Below the pieces are notes generated by a model, which made no database searches, was not told the origin of the DNA, and was given only the letters and a program-made list of their open reading frames with translations. From Rhodocollybia butyracea (Eukaryota; Basidiomycota; Agaricomycetes; Agaricales; Omphalotaceae), in NCBI GenBank assembly GCA_015501585.1, contig JADNRY010000122.1:1-64000 (forward strand): 64,000 nucleotides of DNA, in the 5' to 3' direction. The translations under genes and the position numbers were made by a program. This document shows, one piece after another, positions 44,336 through 56,540 of the stretch (positions within the stretch are counted from its first letter, which is position 1; every line of letters begins with the position of its first letter).

Positions 44336-45220
44336 CCCCTTAGTTACCAACTCATCTCTTGACTTATCTGTTTCTTTTACTCATTTTCATTGCTATATTG
44401 TTTTCTTTCACTGTGCAAATATATCTCTTTCAATTCTGACTATTGCGCTGCCTTCTGGAAGTTCCTGCCTGAACTACTTACCAATACTTACAGACCTGGC
44501 AGACACCTCATAGAGTACCTGTATTGTATATATAAGGCCAAGTATGAAGGCCAAGTAATATAGAACACATAGAGCATATTGAAGCACCTGTATCTCCAAT
44601 CTCCTGTGGAAGCCTCATGGCTCCAAGTCCCCACTGCACCGGATACCTATAGCATCATCTACATCTCTGCGCTCAATCATGGGTTCAATCAAGCAAGAGA
44701 TGTTAGGTATCCACACATGAGATTATCTATCACAGCTAATTTCATTTTCAGAAACTCAAAGTGCATCAATGAAAAAGGAAAGTCCTACCTGATGAAAATG
44801 AGTACAATTTGAACAAGTATGACCCAAGCGAGCCTTAGAGGATGCCCAAACTTGGAGAGGAAGTTATGAACCCATTTTGCCTGTTGAGCTTCCTTGCCAT
44901 AAGCAATGTACTTGGACTCTGGGGTTGCTCTGAGTTTATGGGAAATTGCCTTATTAGTACTATAATTTCATATATATTCTTTGGTACCATAAACAATGTA
45001 TAAATACAGTGCCATAATGACTAACTTTCGAAGTGTACAAAACTTTGAAAAGATTATTGTTGTCTTTGATTGTCCCAGGATTGTCCCCAACAGCACAGAA
45101 GGTTAAATGTATTGAATATAAACAAATACTAAACTCAAGGTCTGATACCCTCAGAACCGCGGAGTAATTACAGTTACTAAAGAAAGCAAGCCAATAGTAA
45201 GGCATTCTCAGCTACCATAG
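44336..45220. other. Spacer, no gene seen
   Basis: No supportable ORF. It is the 3' flank of the 7TM gene, with no repeat recognised. Confidence 0.4.
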
Positions 45221-46486
45221 TCATGTCCTATGACCACTGAGAGTTGAAAATTCAGCTGTGAGATGAAGTGTTTCTGCAATAGGCGATTTGTACGAGTGGA
45301 CTATGATAATTATGACAAGGGGATAAAGCGCCTGAAAGATTTTGACAAAGGTGTTTTTTTGGTTGATGGGAATTAAAAATATACTTACTGCTGAAGCAAA
45401 CCACATATCCTGAGCAGTGTTTGTAGCCAAGAAAAGGGGCACTGCATTTTGTGCTCTTATGACTGAGTCCAAAAATGCTGTAATCAATGAAAACAGTTGT
45501 AGAACCAGAAAAATTGCCCCAGATTCCACCAAAAAGAGTAGAGTTTTTTCAGCACGACTTTGTCTCCAGACTGAGACTTGTCTCATTGTTCTGTGATGGG
45601 CCCTAAGATAATGAAAATTAACACACACGCTACAAGGTGCTGCCAAATAATATTACCAAGCTTTCCAGCCAATCAATGAGGTTGCTGTCAAGTTTACCAC
45701 CCATGAAAGGGCTACATAAGTCCAATCCAGAACCTGAATGAGAAAGTCAAAAGTGTTTGCATCCTCTCCAGCCACCAGAGTAAGAATTAAATCTGCAATA
45801 TTGAGCCCTGTGTACAAATGGGTCATGAGCAACAAGAGTTGTGAATTTTATCAAATGTATACCTATGTTGCAAATCATAAGCATTGCAAGCACAAACCGC
45901 CAAAATTTGTCATGAGGTAGTAAAACCCAGGCTCTCCAGCAGATCACAAGATCACCAGCCAAAATCTGGAAGGCAAGTCAATTATTTAGCCAACAGGGAT
46001 GCCCAACTCTCACCATTGTTTGAGATAAAGCAACCTGGATGTCAATCATAATGTCCGTGATTGAGGAAGATTGTAAATCATTCTCAAAGGCAGATATTAC
46101 TCCCTCAAGAGTTATAAAGCATCCAATTATAGTTTGTACCATCCAAGAAAGCAAAATAGATATACAGCACATAAGCTGTATTGCTTTAGGTTCTCTCCAG
46201 GAATTGATGCTAATCAGAGTTTAATTGCTGACTGAATATGAGTGAGCACTAGAAAACACCTACTGTAGTAGGTGTATGGCGATCAGTACGCCCATAGTAG
46301 CAATTCCTGCATAAAATATTTAATTTGATGAATATGATGTATCTTAATCTCGACTCAATCCGCAGCCATGTAACAGATACAAAGTAGATACCCACCAGAA
46401 GTAGTTGTGGAAACCACGACGCCCACTATGTTGAAATAGCAGTTGTCTCCATTGGTGGAGATTTGTCCTTGCTCTGCTGGCGTCAT
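45221..46486 (-). CDS. Fungal seven-transmembrane protein, intact, seven exons
   Basis: An integral membrane protein with receptor-like topology. Exons 46486-46396, 46306-46264, 46194-46014, 45965-45863, 45807-45657, 45602-45389 and 45331-45221 join to exactly 297 codons without a stop. Introns are 48-89 bp and GT-AG. Seven hydrophobic spans are visible: IATMGVLIAIHLL; LMCCISILLSWMVQTIIGC; the segment before and through GDLVICWRAWVLL (about 106-120); FWRFVLAMLMICNIGLNI; LDWTYVALSWVVNLTATSLI; TLLFLVESGAIFLVLQLFSL; ALYPLVIIIIV. The signatures GDxxxCWRAWVL, NLxATxLIGWKAW, VESGxI and YPxxIIxxV fit a large Agaricomycete 7TM family of unknown ligand. The 46194 acceptor (GGAG) is weak. It is one of the very few intact genes in this transposon-rich window. 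Confidence 0.85.
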
Positions 46487-47281
46487 ACAAAAGTCAATGT
46501 GAACAACTGCTCTGATAGAATAGATGACCTGTTGGCCCTTTCTTCTCCAGATTTATACTCGGAAAACCCAGGAATTAATAAACCGCACAGCACCTTGCAC
46601 AGCACTATAGTATCCCGGGATTACATCAGATCTTGCATGATGCATCAGAGTATTTGAACTTTGATGTGCAACTATAGTTCTACTTTTGTGGGTCTGTGCT
46701 CACACATGAACCAATTTAATGAAACAGCCATTCTTTCTGAGAACTCCAATCATGATATTGATGAGAATCTGCCACACATGACTAGTCCCACAGGAGAAAC
46801 AAACCAAAAACAAACACAACTATAGTCCATCCGACTATTGAAAAGGCACTAGTAGATTATGCGGTTGAGATGTTACAAGAGCATAAAATGAAAATCTTTG
46901 CGTGTCATTGGGCCTCAACTCGATTCATTACCACCGTCAAATTGATATCTGGGGTATCTGGACAAGATATAAGTATATAACCCAGCCCATTCTGCATCTG
47001 GTGCATACATACCCACAAGCTCCACGAGCTCCCAATCGGGGCCAACAGTAGTTGAGTGCCGATTCTGCTCAATTGACTAGTAAGCTAGCACAGATCGTGA
47101 GTTTGTTGGAAGATGTTGAATGCAGAACAAACTTGAATTAAGACGGATTGGGCAATGGGGAGTGCGGTCACAAACACCAAAATCCCAGTAGCAATAACAA
47201 ATAAGGATATTGGCATAGCAAAAATCAGATCCGCGAAACCTGGAACAAATTTTGGAGCTATGGGTGCTACTAGTATGGAAT

Positions 47282-47377
47282 CAATGCATCAGCATTTCTC
47301 CACGATTGTGATCCGGTATAATTGGCATCAATACATGCCAATCACGCCTCTTTATACAAATTTCGGGAGGTATGTAC
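47282..47377 (+). mobile_element. Truncated end of the 32433-type TIR element
   Basis: GCATCAGCATTTCTCCACGA through ACAAATTTCGGGAGGTATGT matches the left end of the element at 32433-33825 for about 95 bp, then stops. Confidence 0.75.
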
Positions 47378-48667
47378 ACAGGCGCGACATCCTATTCACC
47401 TCAGGTCCGCCCGGCGCCGTTGATCCCCAGTACAAACTAACTCCAACTCAGTCTAAAATGTACAGGAATGTCCTGAGGTGTAATCTACGCTTTTTGAGCC
47501 AGATTTGTGCTGAGGATCAACAGTATATTGTGCTCAGGAAGTTCATGCGGCACTGCCACACCCGATCTTTCCATTGCCTTTCCGGTTCCCCCCGTTCCCT
47601 TATTCTTAATCCTCCTTTTGCTTGTTTGAAAAAGCCTTCATTTATAATATTAGTTAGACTACGTTACATGCAGTACGACGATATATACTCCCAAACCAAA
47701 TTGAAGCCGCAGTACAAGAAAGATCCAATAGGATTGAACACGCACCGCCGAGAATAGAAAAAGGAAACGCATGAAAAACTATGTCAGCGCAGTAAAATCA
47801 ATGCATACAGAGAAGAACTTACATCGCGCAAAGAAGACGGGGAAGACGTTACCCAACTGCTAAAAATTCATCAGAAACCTACGTTGCCAATGTTTGCAGA
47901 TAGCGGATAAGTATGGAAAGCAAGAAGGGCCTGCTATGTCGGATCATGATTTTTGACGTGGCCGAACTGATGGAGCCAAATCGGGACATGGACCTCGAGA
48001 ACCCGTTTTTATTATGTAAATGTATTGTTATTTATTCATTGCTACAGTTCTCGTCGCTCTATATGACAGACAAGAAGTCCAAAGTTGAATTATGAACACA
48101 TCCTTGCTGGATATTATGCGTTACGTGTCGATCTTGATAGCTAAAAGCTCGCCTAGGGATCCGTACCTTACTGTAACGGCTACGGCCTTGCTACGGCCGT
48201 TTGACGACGGTACAACTTACGGTTCCATACAGTACCTGATAGTACCGTAACTGTACTGTATGTCAAATATAGGTCTATGCGCCTATGTCAGGCTTTAGAG
48301 CATCCTCGAGTCCTTTTCTTCAGCTTGAAAGCCTGAGCTGATCTTTGTATAATATACAGTATCTCTGGCCCCAAGTGAGTACAACAAAAGGACATGGTAT
48401 CCTTCTGTTACCTGAGAAAAATGTGATCAATAGCACCCGTGTCGAGGCAAGAGTCGCCTCTGTTAGGAGTCCCGCTCCTGCGGGCCTGTTACCAGTAAAA
48501 GGGGAGGTGTTTCCCCGCTCGAGATTGTTTTCCCTTTCTTATCTTATAGGCTGATATTTTACCTTCGTTCGCTCCATCCTTACTTGCTACGCTTCATTGA
48601 TAGACCGCATCGGGTAGGCGGCGCCGTTACTTTATTTATACTTGGATACTTTTGTTTATTTCCCTCA

Positions 48668-48860
48668 GTCGTTGTACACTCGTGGTAGTACTGCTGAGGG
48701 TAAGTTTATTTATCTATTTACTTGTGGTCTTTGTACTGACATCTAATTACAATCTAGATTGCTTACGAAGTTCACAGGTACTTATACTTCTCAATACAGA
48801 GTCATTGTACACTCGTGTACTGCTGAGGTCTAGATTACTTACGAAGTTCACAACCCGCTG
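48668..48860 (+). repeat. Imperfect tandem duplication
   Basis: TTGTACACTCGTG, GTACTGCTGAGG and CTAGATT-CTTACGAAGTTCACA appear in the same order twice, at 48673-48778 and 48806-48851. Confidence 0.7.
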
Positions 48861-50411
48861 CAAGCAGCAAACCTGCTGAGCCTTGTATAAAGTAAGTTTC
48901 TAATAATCTCAACACATACCCGGAATTGTCATGAAACTGTCTGCCATTTGGTACAATTGTGGATACTCAGTCTTCCGAGAATGTGATGGTCAGAAACCGC
49001 GGCCGAAGCTTGGGCTGAAGGAAATGTCCATTACTATGCAACTGCCTTAATGAACTTTAAATGCATGTACATTGATGAACTACTACCTGCGAAAGGTACG
49101 GTTATTTACCCTGTGTTGACTCAAAATGTTATGCTACCCATAGGCCAGCTCACATTCAGAATTCCATGCCTTAGGTTTGTGGAGGCTGGTATATTTGTTC
49201 AAATGGCTAGTAAAGTTAAACATATCAATAATTAAATCCGATGCTGCTCAGGCTGGACCCAGCCATATCTTTTTACCTGAAGAGTGAAAATCTCTTCCTC
49301 AGAGTACAGAATTTGTCAAACATACTTATTCATAATGGCAAGGCAGCCCCATCCTAAAGTTACCAGAGCCTAGAGGATCCAGAGTACACATCACTTTTTC
49401 TCTGGGTTTGCCAGCACTTGCAATATATGTCAAGACACTAGGAGGTGCCTTTTTGCCTGGCTTTCAAGGAAGCAACAAGGAGGTGGAGAGCTCCTTACTG
49501 ATGCTCAGATAATGACAAGTCCGTGAGTGATACTACTCTCAGCCTTGCTCTCAGCTATGACTCGTATCAATATTATGATGTCTTTTTACCACTGCCCCAC
49601 ATGTCTAGTGACTTATTGAAGGTTATATATGGGGATACTGAGGAGGGCAAGAGGCGTATTGTATTCATATTGACAGCTGTTTGCGAAACTTCCCGGCAGA
49701 GCATCAGTGTAACAAGTTTTGTAGTTGGATGAACTTGGAGGGATCAAATGAGTCTGAGGATCTGCAATACAGTATATTTACAGTTGTATGCTTGTGTAAT
49801 GCGTAACAGAGGGTTCCGGCCATCATTTCCTCAAAGCTTGAAACAGGGCTACTAGGGGCGAGCTTTAAGCTATCAAGATCGACGTGTAACACGTGATATA
49901 TGGTGAGTATGTGTTCATAGTTATGCAGTATTGATAATTGTGATAAACTAGTAGCTCAACAACTTTAGACTTCTCATCTGTCAAATGGAGCGACGAGAAC
50001 AGGAGCAATGAATAAAAAGTAATACATTGGTTGACTTCCCGCAGAAATTAATAGGCGAATAACAGTCAGATAAAAGTTTGATGAAGCCTAAGCGAGCCGG
50101 CCATCTCTCGGCATGTTGTTTCAACCTAAGATTTGAAATTTCAGACCTCTCCTAGATTCTGAAATCTACCAGACCCTCCTGACCCTCTGGTAGATGGTTT
50201 TTGATGGGATTTTGCTCTGTTATTTTCGGCTATCAATTTCTTTAGTCCATATCCGGAAGTATCTCCGAGTACTGAGCGTAGACCTGCAGACTCTTTCCAG
50301 CTCTTTCCAGGGTATATAGCTGATGGACAAGGCTTTGAACTAGGTTGAATCAAAGTACAGTATCTGTACTTATCTAATATATGTTTTTCAATGGCGTAAA
50401 GCGTCGAAAAT

Positions 50412-52427
50412 ATGGTAAACAATGCACTCCAATGCGAAACCCGAAACCAAAAACTTCTGTTGCATCTTGCACCTGAACTTCTTCGTCACAGCTACACAAG
50501 CACCGGACTGAATTTCTACTCTATGTCTTCGCCAGCAGAACAAACTCCATCCTTGGGCGGACCTGGACATGGCGAAAATGGCCGCAACCGTGACCAAGAG
50601 CCTAACCTGACTGAGCATGAGAATCAGCACACTAACAAGCATCCACCTTCCGAAACTCATCGCACCGCTATTCACCCGGGCCATGCACCTCACTACCCTA
50701 ATCCCCACCAACCTGAGGTTAGAATGTATCCTGCCGGTTCCGCTTTGTTCTCCCCACCCGGTCTTATGGCAGATAGCAACGTGAGTTTTGCAAAGCCCTA
50801 ATTGAATACAGACTAACTTTTGGGAAAGAACCGCGTGCCGTATGGCCTACCTGCATATCCATACCCACCTGGTATTTCCACCTACTTCCCACCGCCTGGC
50901 CTGCCTATGCCATCTCATCGTCGAGCTGTTCCCCGTGATCGTCCCAATTTTACACTTCCTCCTGATTTTGGAGCACCGCTCGGCCCACCTAGTGATGACT
51001 ACCAACCTCCACCGAGTCTAGCCCACCTTTACCATTACCCCCAATAGTTGAAGTTCCGGTCCAGGTGAAGAGTAGGGACAATCCCATAACAAAGCCGAAT
51101 CGGAAGGATGCAAAGGCTGAGAAAAAGGAAAAGAGTACGAGTGGGGGAAGCGAAAGAAGTCAAACCTTGATGAGGCAGAAAAGAAGGCCAAGAAGGGTGG
51201 CAGAACTGCAGGCTCTCGTCAATACACTCAGGATGAGAAACGGAAGATCGTGGACCTTGTAATCTTGTTCGAGCCTGTTGGTGGGAGAATGTGGGATACA
51301 CTTACTACTGACTACAATGAGTGGGCCAGAGAGAATGACTTTCCTGAGCGACTCCGTCCACCCCTTGTTCAGCAATGGAACACGGTGTGTATCATAATTG
51401 ATGAGCGTCGAATAAACTTACTTACCATTGCTAGATTCTCAATGTAGCTCAAACAAAGCCTACTGGAGATGCGGAACGTGTCAAATTATACTATGATGCA
51501 CTTGATGCGGATGATAAAATCAAAGCAAAGGTGGCATTGGGCGATATACAGGATGGATTGGAAGATGAGTCGCAGCAGGAGAGTGACAGTAGCATGGAGA
51601 TTGTCAGCCGTAAAAAAGGGAAGAAAAACAATAAGGAAGGTACAGTGCTCACAAAAGGTTTTAGGCAGGAGCCTCCTTTACGTCTGCCTATGTCTCGTGC
51701 CAAACAGGCAACTACTCTATTGGATAAGATCAGTGCCACACTTGATCCTGCAGTACAACAACGTCGTGACGAGGATCCTGCATCAACCAATTTTGGTATG
51801 ATGATGCTGCAGGATGCACAGTCACAATTGGCTCAACTCCGGAATGAACTGCGAGAAGAAACACCACGTGCAGACCGGGCTGAGAACCAGCTCTAACTTG
51901 TGCAATATTCACGCTGTTCCAGTCGTCGTCGGTATTCTCATTCTCGCTCTCACTCACGTGGCCGCCATCCTCCCCCATTTTACTCCCACAATCATGGGCG
52001 CCACTCGTGTTCCCGTTCCCGTTCACATTCACGTTCCTACTCTCCAAACCATTTATGTCGCCAATATTCTCCCCATTCGCATTCTCCGTATCATTCATCA
52101 CATCACCGATATTCTTCCCATTCACATCGGTCTAACCAACACCAATATTCTTCCCCTTCATATCGTGCACAGCGCACTAGCCAGCCATTGATACAGCCCA
52201 TACCGACCAGCTCTGATAATCTCACAGGTGACAGCAATAGGCCTCCGGACACTGTATTTACTTCTTCATCGAGGGTTGATTTGGGTAGCTTGGCCTCAGT
52301 TGCTGCACAACTTCCTCACCTTGGTCCTGATGACTCGGTCACTGTTAGACCAGATGGCGATGGCTACTTTAATGTTGGATTGATATCTCCTTCCAAACGT
52401 CTGATTGAAAGAGAGGAAAATAAGTAG
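50412..52427 (+). pseudogene. DUF6818-type partner protein of element c, decayed
   Basis: The N-terminal part (50523-51047, possibly from ATG 50523, MSSPAEQTPS) is Pro/His-rich. A frame change near 51050 leads to a basic stretch and then a DUF6818-like domain: SRQYTQDEKRKIVDLV and EPVGGRMWDTLTTDYNEWAR. It continues across intron 51385-51434 into AQTKPTGDAERVK. The order of an acidic-basic helix, the PxGxxxW signature, YNxWA and the KPTGDAE signature is characteristic. A Lys/Glu-rich region and coiled coil (LQDAQSQLAQLRNELREE) follow. An in-frame TAA at 51894 separates a Ser/His/Arg-rich segment (RSRSHSRS type) that stays in the same frame to 52427. DUF6818 proteins are frequent, functionally uncharacterised fungal accessory proteins. 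Here the context says transposase partner. Confidence 0.65.
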
Positions 52428-52479
52428 CTTGTATTTACTGAATAGGTACTACATGAAATCGTGCAACGCGATCTTTTCG

Positions 52480-53951
52480 TCAAATATCTCCAAACATCAT
52501 GTCACCTAAAGAATTCCACAACTGCTCATCCTCTGAAGCCTTCCACACAGGTAAGTATACTGAACGGATCTGACTAATACCAACACAAGTTGCACAAACA
52601 TTGAATAAACAACAGCATGTCTCTAGTAAACGAAGACGTCCTGACTTGGAGTTGATGTCGAGAGGAACCCGGAGGCGGCCAAAAGATCCTTGAATGGTGC
52701 GCATACCCCATTCAGCAGTCTGGCGGTAGGACAGAAGCTGTCGGTTGAATCGCATGACCTGTTCCTGTTCAACGGGGTCTGCAGGTATCCGTTCTCCACC
52801 CTTCATTGGAGCTTTAATCTTCCCCTCTATTGAGACAGGTCCCCGTGGAAATGCTGTATCTGATATTACATAGAATCCATCAGGTACCTTTGTACGGAGT
52901 CGCTCGAAGATAGGTTTCGCTGTGTGCGCATCATGCCAGCTTCCAGGTGCATTGAGAACCGCATCGATAATCAGACCTGAATAGAAAAAAGGATTTGTCA
53001 GTAGAATGAAGAGATAAAGTGAATCGTTCACGTACCTTTTGGAGAGAACATTAACACATTGGTGATCCTGTGATCTGTTTTCCATCCATTATATGTCGCA
53101 TTCTCAATTTCCGGGTCATTGGATACTTGAGCAGGAAGGGAAAGACCATCAATGGATGCAAATGCACCTTCAAAAAGGGTGTGTCGCTTGGAAATCAAAG
53201 AAGACATCTCTTGATACTCTTCAAGGGCAACAGGGAGAGCAATCCTGGCCTCTTTCATATTCCTGAGTGTGGAAAGGAGAATGTCGAGTGAGAAGTCAAG
53301 ATAACGTGTAAGAACTGATGGAATGATGGCGAAAATTTGTTGTAATTGTATTTGAGCCGAGATAATGAAGGACAAGACCGAGGGCACCAGCTGCATCCAG
53401 TGAGCGCGTATAGACGCGTGGAGCACCAGCGTGTGAAACATCTTCACGAGGAATAGGCGTATTCTCCCAGATCTCTGCGAAACGACCTTGACCTTCTAAG
53501 ATGAAACGAAATGTTGCAACATCGAAACCCATGGTAGTAATAAATGCTCGGTCCTCCTGTCCCTCCCAGAGTCGGGTCCACGGCAAATCCAACCGAGGGT
53601 TTGGCATCAGCTGAGGTCGAGTCAGATATAGATGGGATGGGTTCCTTCGGCGAACACGCTCTGTCTCATTCTCCATTACACCCACACTGCATGCAAATCA
53701 ACATAAATTTTTGTGGAAATGGTAAAATTATGTTAAACTTGTATGGAACTTCATACAATTTCAACATAATCTTAATATCTGAACATAAGTTCAACATATT
53801 TTTACTATTTCCACAAAAAAATATGGTGATTTGCATGCAGTGCCAGCACTAATACGGCCACCAGAAGTAGCCTCTCGTGGAAGTCTTCTTCTTCTTCACG
53901 CTGTTGTTGCTGTGAGAGTACGTGCCAAACGGCACCTGAATTTCCAGCCAT
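52480..53951 (-). pseudogene. PIF/Harbinger transposase c, frameshifted and interrupted by a MITE
   Basis: Starts at ATG 53951 (MAGNSGAVWHVLSQQQQREE). A MITE at 53685-53842 interrupts it, and removing it with one 3-bp TSD copy joins VAVLVL to GVMENETERVRRR in frame. The next region reads DRAFITTMGFDVATFRFIL and LGLVLHYLGS, then a 1-nt frameshift near 53350 leads to LQQIFAIIPSVLTRYLDF. Catalytic motifs are SIDGLSLP (Asp), NAPGSWHD (Asp, after the 52977-53035 intron) and QTAEWGMRTIQGSFGRLR (Glu). The C-terminus ends LGDMMFGDI. Only the frameshift and the MITE prevent a full product. Confidence 0.82.
53685..53842. mobile_element. 158-bp MITE with 3-bp TSD CCA in transposase c
   Basis: Termini CACTGCATGCAAATCA and its inverse are followed by TTTTTGTGGAAAT arms. 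CCA flanks both sides (53682-53684 and 53843-53845). The short palindromic structure and 3-bp TSD fit a Tourist/Harbinger-type MITE. Excision is coding-neutral. Confidence 0.88.
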
Positions 53952-54155
53952 AAGAACGAGCAAAGCTAAGCGCGGTTCAGCGCTAAATTAGTGAGCGTGT
54001 ATCCGAATCTCCCCATCATTGGTAAATATTAAATGATTAATTTTCTACGGAAATGACATCTTGGATTAATTAACATCTAACGAAATATCAAATCTTGCTC
54101 AGGTTTTCAAACATCCGTTATTCATCAGTTAATTTCTACGGGAAGTCAACCAATG

Positions 54156-55320
54156 TATGCATGCCATTAAGTATGCGTCTTTTCTCGCATCCGCTATTGG
54201 GGTTTTTGATATCCGGCAATAATGATTATCTTGGTCTGTTCGGCGTTCCGAAACATTAACAATTTAATCTGCTCCATTTCTTCAAGTAAAAGTAAAGTAA
54301 GTACTGATATTCCAAGAAAGCACGCGCACTGGTCGCCGTAAAGCGAAAATAACAATCAATTCGGCCCGTTGCGGGACTTGGCAAATTCCGCCCGAGCACA
54401 CAGCCACATCAACGTACACGTAACGGCCACGTCAACGAGCGGTCTGCTTCTTCTCTATTATTCATTATCCATCTTTCTTTAGGCTTGTTTTACCGTCGTT
54501 TATAGCTCACTGTTGGGCCAAGGCAAGTCTATGGCGCCCATACTTCTTCTGCGCTCTATCCCGGCCGAGATCCACTCACAAATAGATGGCGGCGACAGGC
54601 TCAGAAGTAACTTGACCCATTAGAAGACCTCCAGCACATTATCGCACCTTCGTTATTATTGAGCTTCCGGCGAGGCGCACATGGTCCTGTACCTGTACCT
54701 CAGGAATATGCCACGAATTGCCGCACAGTGGGCGATACACCTTTACGGCAGGACAGAAACTCGCCGCAACCTCGCCACAACCTCTAAGGCAGCAGCAGCA
54801 TCCAGAGGCATAGTCGCAAGATATGTCTTATGACAACAACTCTTCTGGCCATGGTCACGAGTCTTCCACGTCAGGAGCTGCAGTGATTATTCGAGAAGAA
54901 GACTTGCCGTTCAACGACATTACCAAGCATCTGCGCAACCGCATCGTTGACTGGAAAGGGCATCCGCTTGGATTGGATGGTGAGTTGAGCTAGTACAACT
55001 CTCCGACAGGTTTGGTGACGCCGCTGTATAGGTCCTCTAGGCCGTTTAACTTGCTCATGCCTCTCGATGCCTCTGACACTAGCCACGCCCGCTGTTCCTC
55101 TGGTGAACTCTTCCTGCGGCTGGATTGTCTTGACATACAGCTGCCGTTGAAAGCACTGTAGGCCGCTCGCGTCAGAGATGATGAACTTTCTTCCCCCCAT
55201 TGCCACCCCGGCTGTCCCTCAGCTCAACGTTCAACGCTCAGCCTCTCCTGGAAGCCTGAAGCGCTCTTTCCTTGTTGTTCTAGCAACGCCATGCACCATA
55301 ACCAGTAACCACTGTGATCT
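54156..55320 (+). other. Mostly non-coding; possible Rho-GEF-like exon relic at 54823-54979
   Basis: From ATG 54823 a short frame reads MSYDNNSSGHGHES, then DLPFNDITKHLRNRIVDWK and GHPL. A GTGAGT donor follows, and after a CAG the frame gives FGD and then stops. The R-V/I-x-DWKGH...FGD pattern recalls the linker into the PH domain of fungal Rho GEFs, but the downstream strand is full of stops. This is a tentative gene fragment only. 54156-54820 has nothing recognisable. Confidence 0.25.
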
Positions 55321-55990
55321 AGCCAACGCCGTTGTGCGGCGGTTACTTTCTGTCGTTCCAACTTACATCCGCATCACCGTTAACCATGTTTCCCCCATCC
55401 TCACCGGTGGACATGCCGAATGCCACTGCTCTTCTAAAAATTACCGCCTGCCCACTGTGTGCGTTCGGTGCGCCAACCACGTCATTGTGCAGCTTATCGG
55501 CGGTCATGCCAGACACCGCTACTCGTCCAAAACCCTCCACCCACTCGTCCATCTACATTCAGCAGGCCAATGCCGTCGTGCGGCAGTTACTGGTTGTCCA
55601 TATGCATGCCCATATTGCTGTTAATCGAAATTAATCGCCCATTCTCTCCACGTACGTTTGGTGTGCCAATACCGTTGTGCGGCTTACCGGCGGCTATGCC
55701 AGACGCCGTTGCTCTTCCAAAAAACCTTTATCCGTCCCTTTCTCTCCACTGGCACGAGCTCAGCGGGCGGTTACTTGGGCTTTTCCCACCCACATCCATG
55801 TCCCCGTTAAACATGATCACCCTTCCAAAAGCTTCCGCGCATTCTCTCCGCTGCATGTTCTCTCTGCTGTGCGTTCTCTCCGCCGCGCCCTTTATCCGCC
55901 ACATGTTCGTTCCGCCTATGTTCAGCGGCGAACGCTGTTGTGCGATGCCATTGCTCTTCAAAAAACCTCTCCCTGCCGTACATTCAGTAT
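55320..55990 (+). repeat. Degenerate long-unit tandem repeat
   Basis: Words such as GTTGTGCGGC, ACCGGCGG, ATGCCAGAC-CCG and GCTCTTCCAAAA recur in the same order roughly every 160-240 bp (55330, 55460, 55660, 55920). The overlapping ORFs here on both strands are products of this repetition. Confidence 0.55.
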
Positions 55991-56540
55991 AACAGCCTTC
56001 CGGCCTCAATTTTATGTGCACGCGATACTTATGGCCCATGCGTCATGCGATCCATTGTTGAAGTAGGAAGGTCTGCATATCTCTTCATTCTATCTTCTTA
56101 ATCAGCACCCATCCACGCGGTTCCCCCCAGGATGGCTGTTCTAGGTATTACGGTGATCGATCCAACGTGACTAAGCTAAGTTATTTTTTGCTTTGGCTTC
56201 CACTACAGCAATTTTTTCTCAAAGCACTTCTCTCGCAGGTCCACTCAAGAACATACATTCTTGCTTGGCCTACGAGATCTGTCTTTTGGACGCACGTTGT
56301 AGCCTTGAGCACAACGCTCAAGTGTAAAGAAGGTGCGCTTTTGTTTCTAAGGTATTTTTGTTCCCGCTGATGGGTCTTACATTCTGAACGGGCAGAGGGC
56401 AAAGCACCTGTAAGCTCTCACACCATTGATTTTGACTTGAGATAAGTCGTCCTCTTCTGTCTCTCCTCTACTTGTAGAATCTATATGTCATGAATATACT
56501 TTTACTGTCATATGAGACCCTTCAGAAGCACTTGAGAACC
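55991..56540. other. No gene seen
   Basis: Short frames only, with no repeat or motif I can name. Confidence 0.3.

Larger units (their letters stand above)
46490..50024. other. 3.5-kb spacer without a convincing gene
   Basis: The 200-codon frame at 47155-47757 runs through a transposon terminus and lacks any domain. 48150-48560 has LTR-like flavour (paired TACGGCC/GGCCGTA words, GAGTCGCCTC and CCCGCTCCTGCGGG hairpin) but no boundaries can be set. Nothing is recognised in 48900-50024. Confidence 0.35.
50025..54155. mobile_element. PIF/Harbinger-like DNA transposon 'c', decayed
   Basis: 4,131 bp bounded by CATTGGTTGACTTCCCG and its inverse, continuing inward with AGAAATTAA. TA flanks both ends. 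It carries a DUF6818-type partner (+) and a DDE transposase (-), convergent, with a gap of about 50 bp. A 158-bp MITE sits in the transposase. Stops and frameshifts in both genes make it non-autonomous. Confidence 0.83.

Noticed and set aside
47155..47757. 200-codon ORF as a gene
   Set aside because: It runs straight through a recognised transposon terminus and has no domain.
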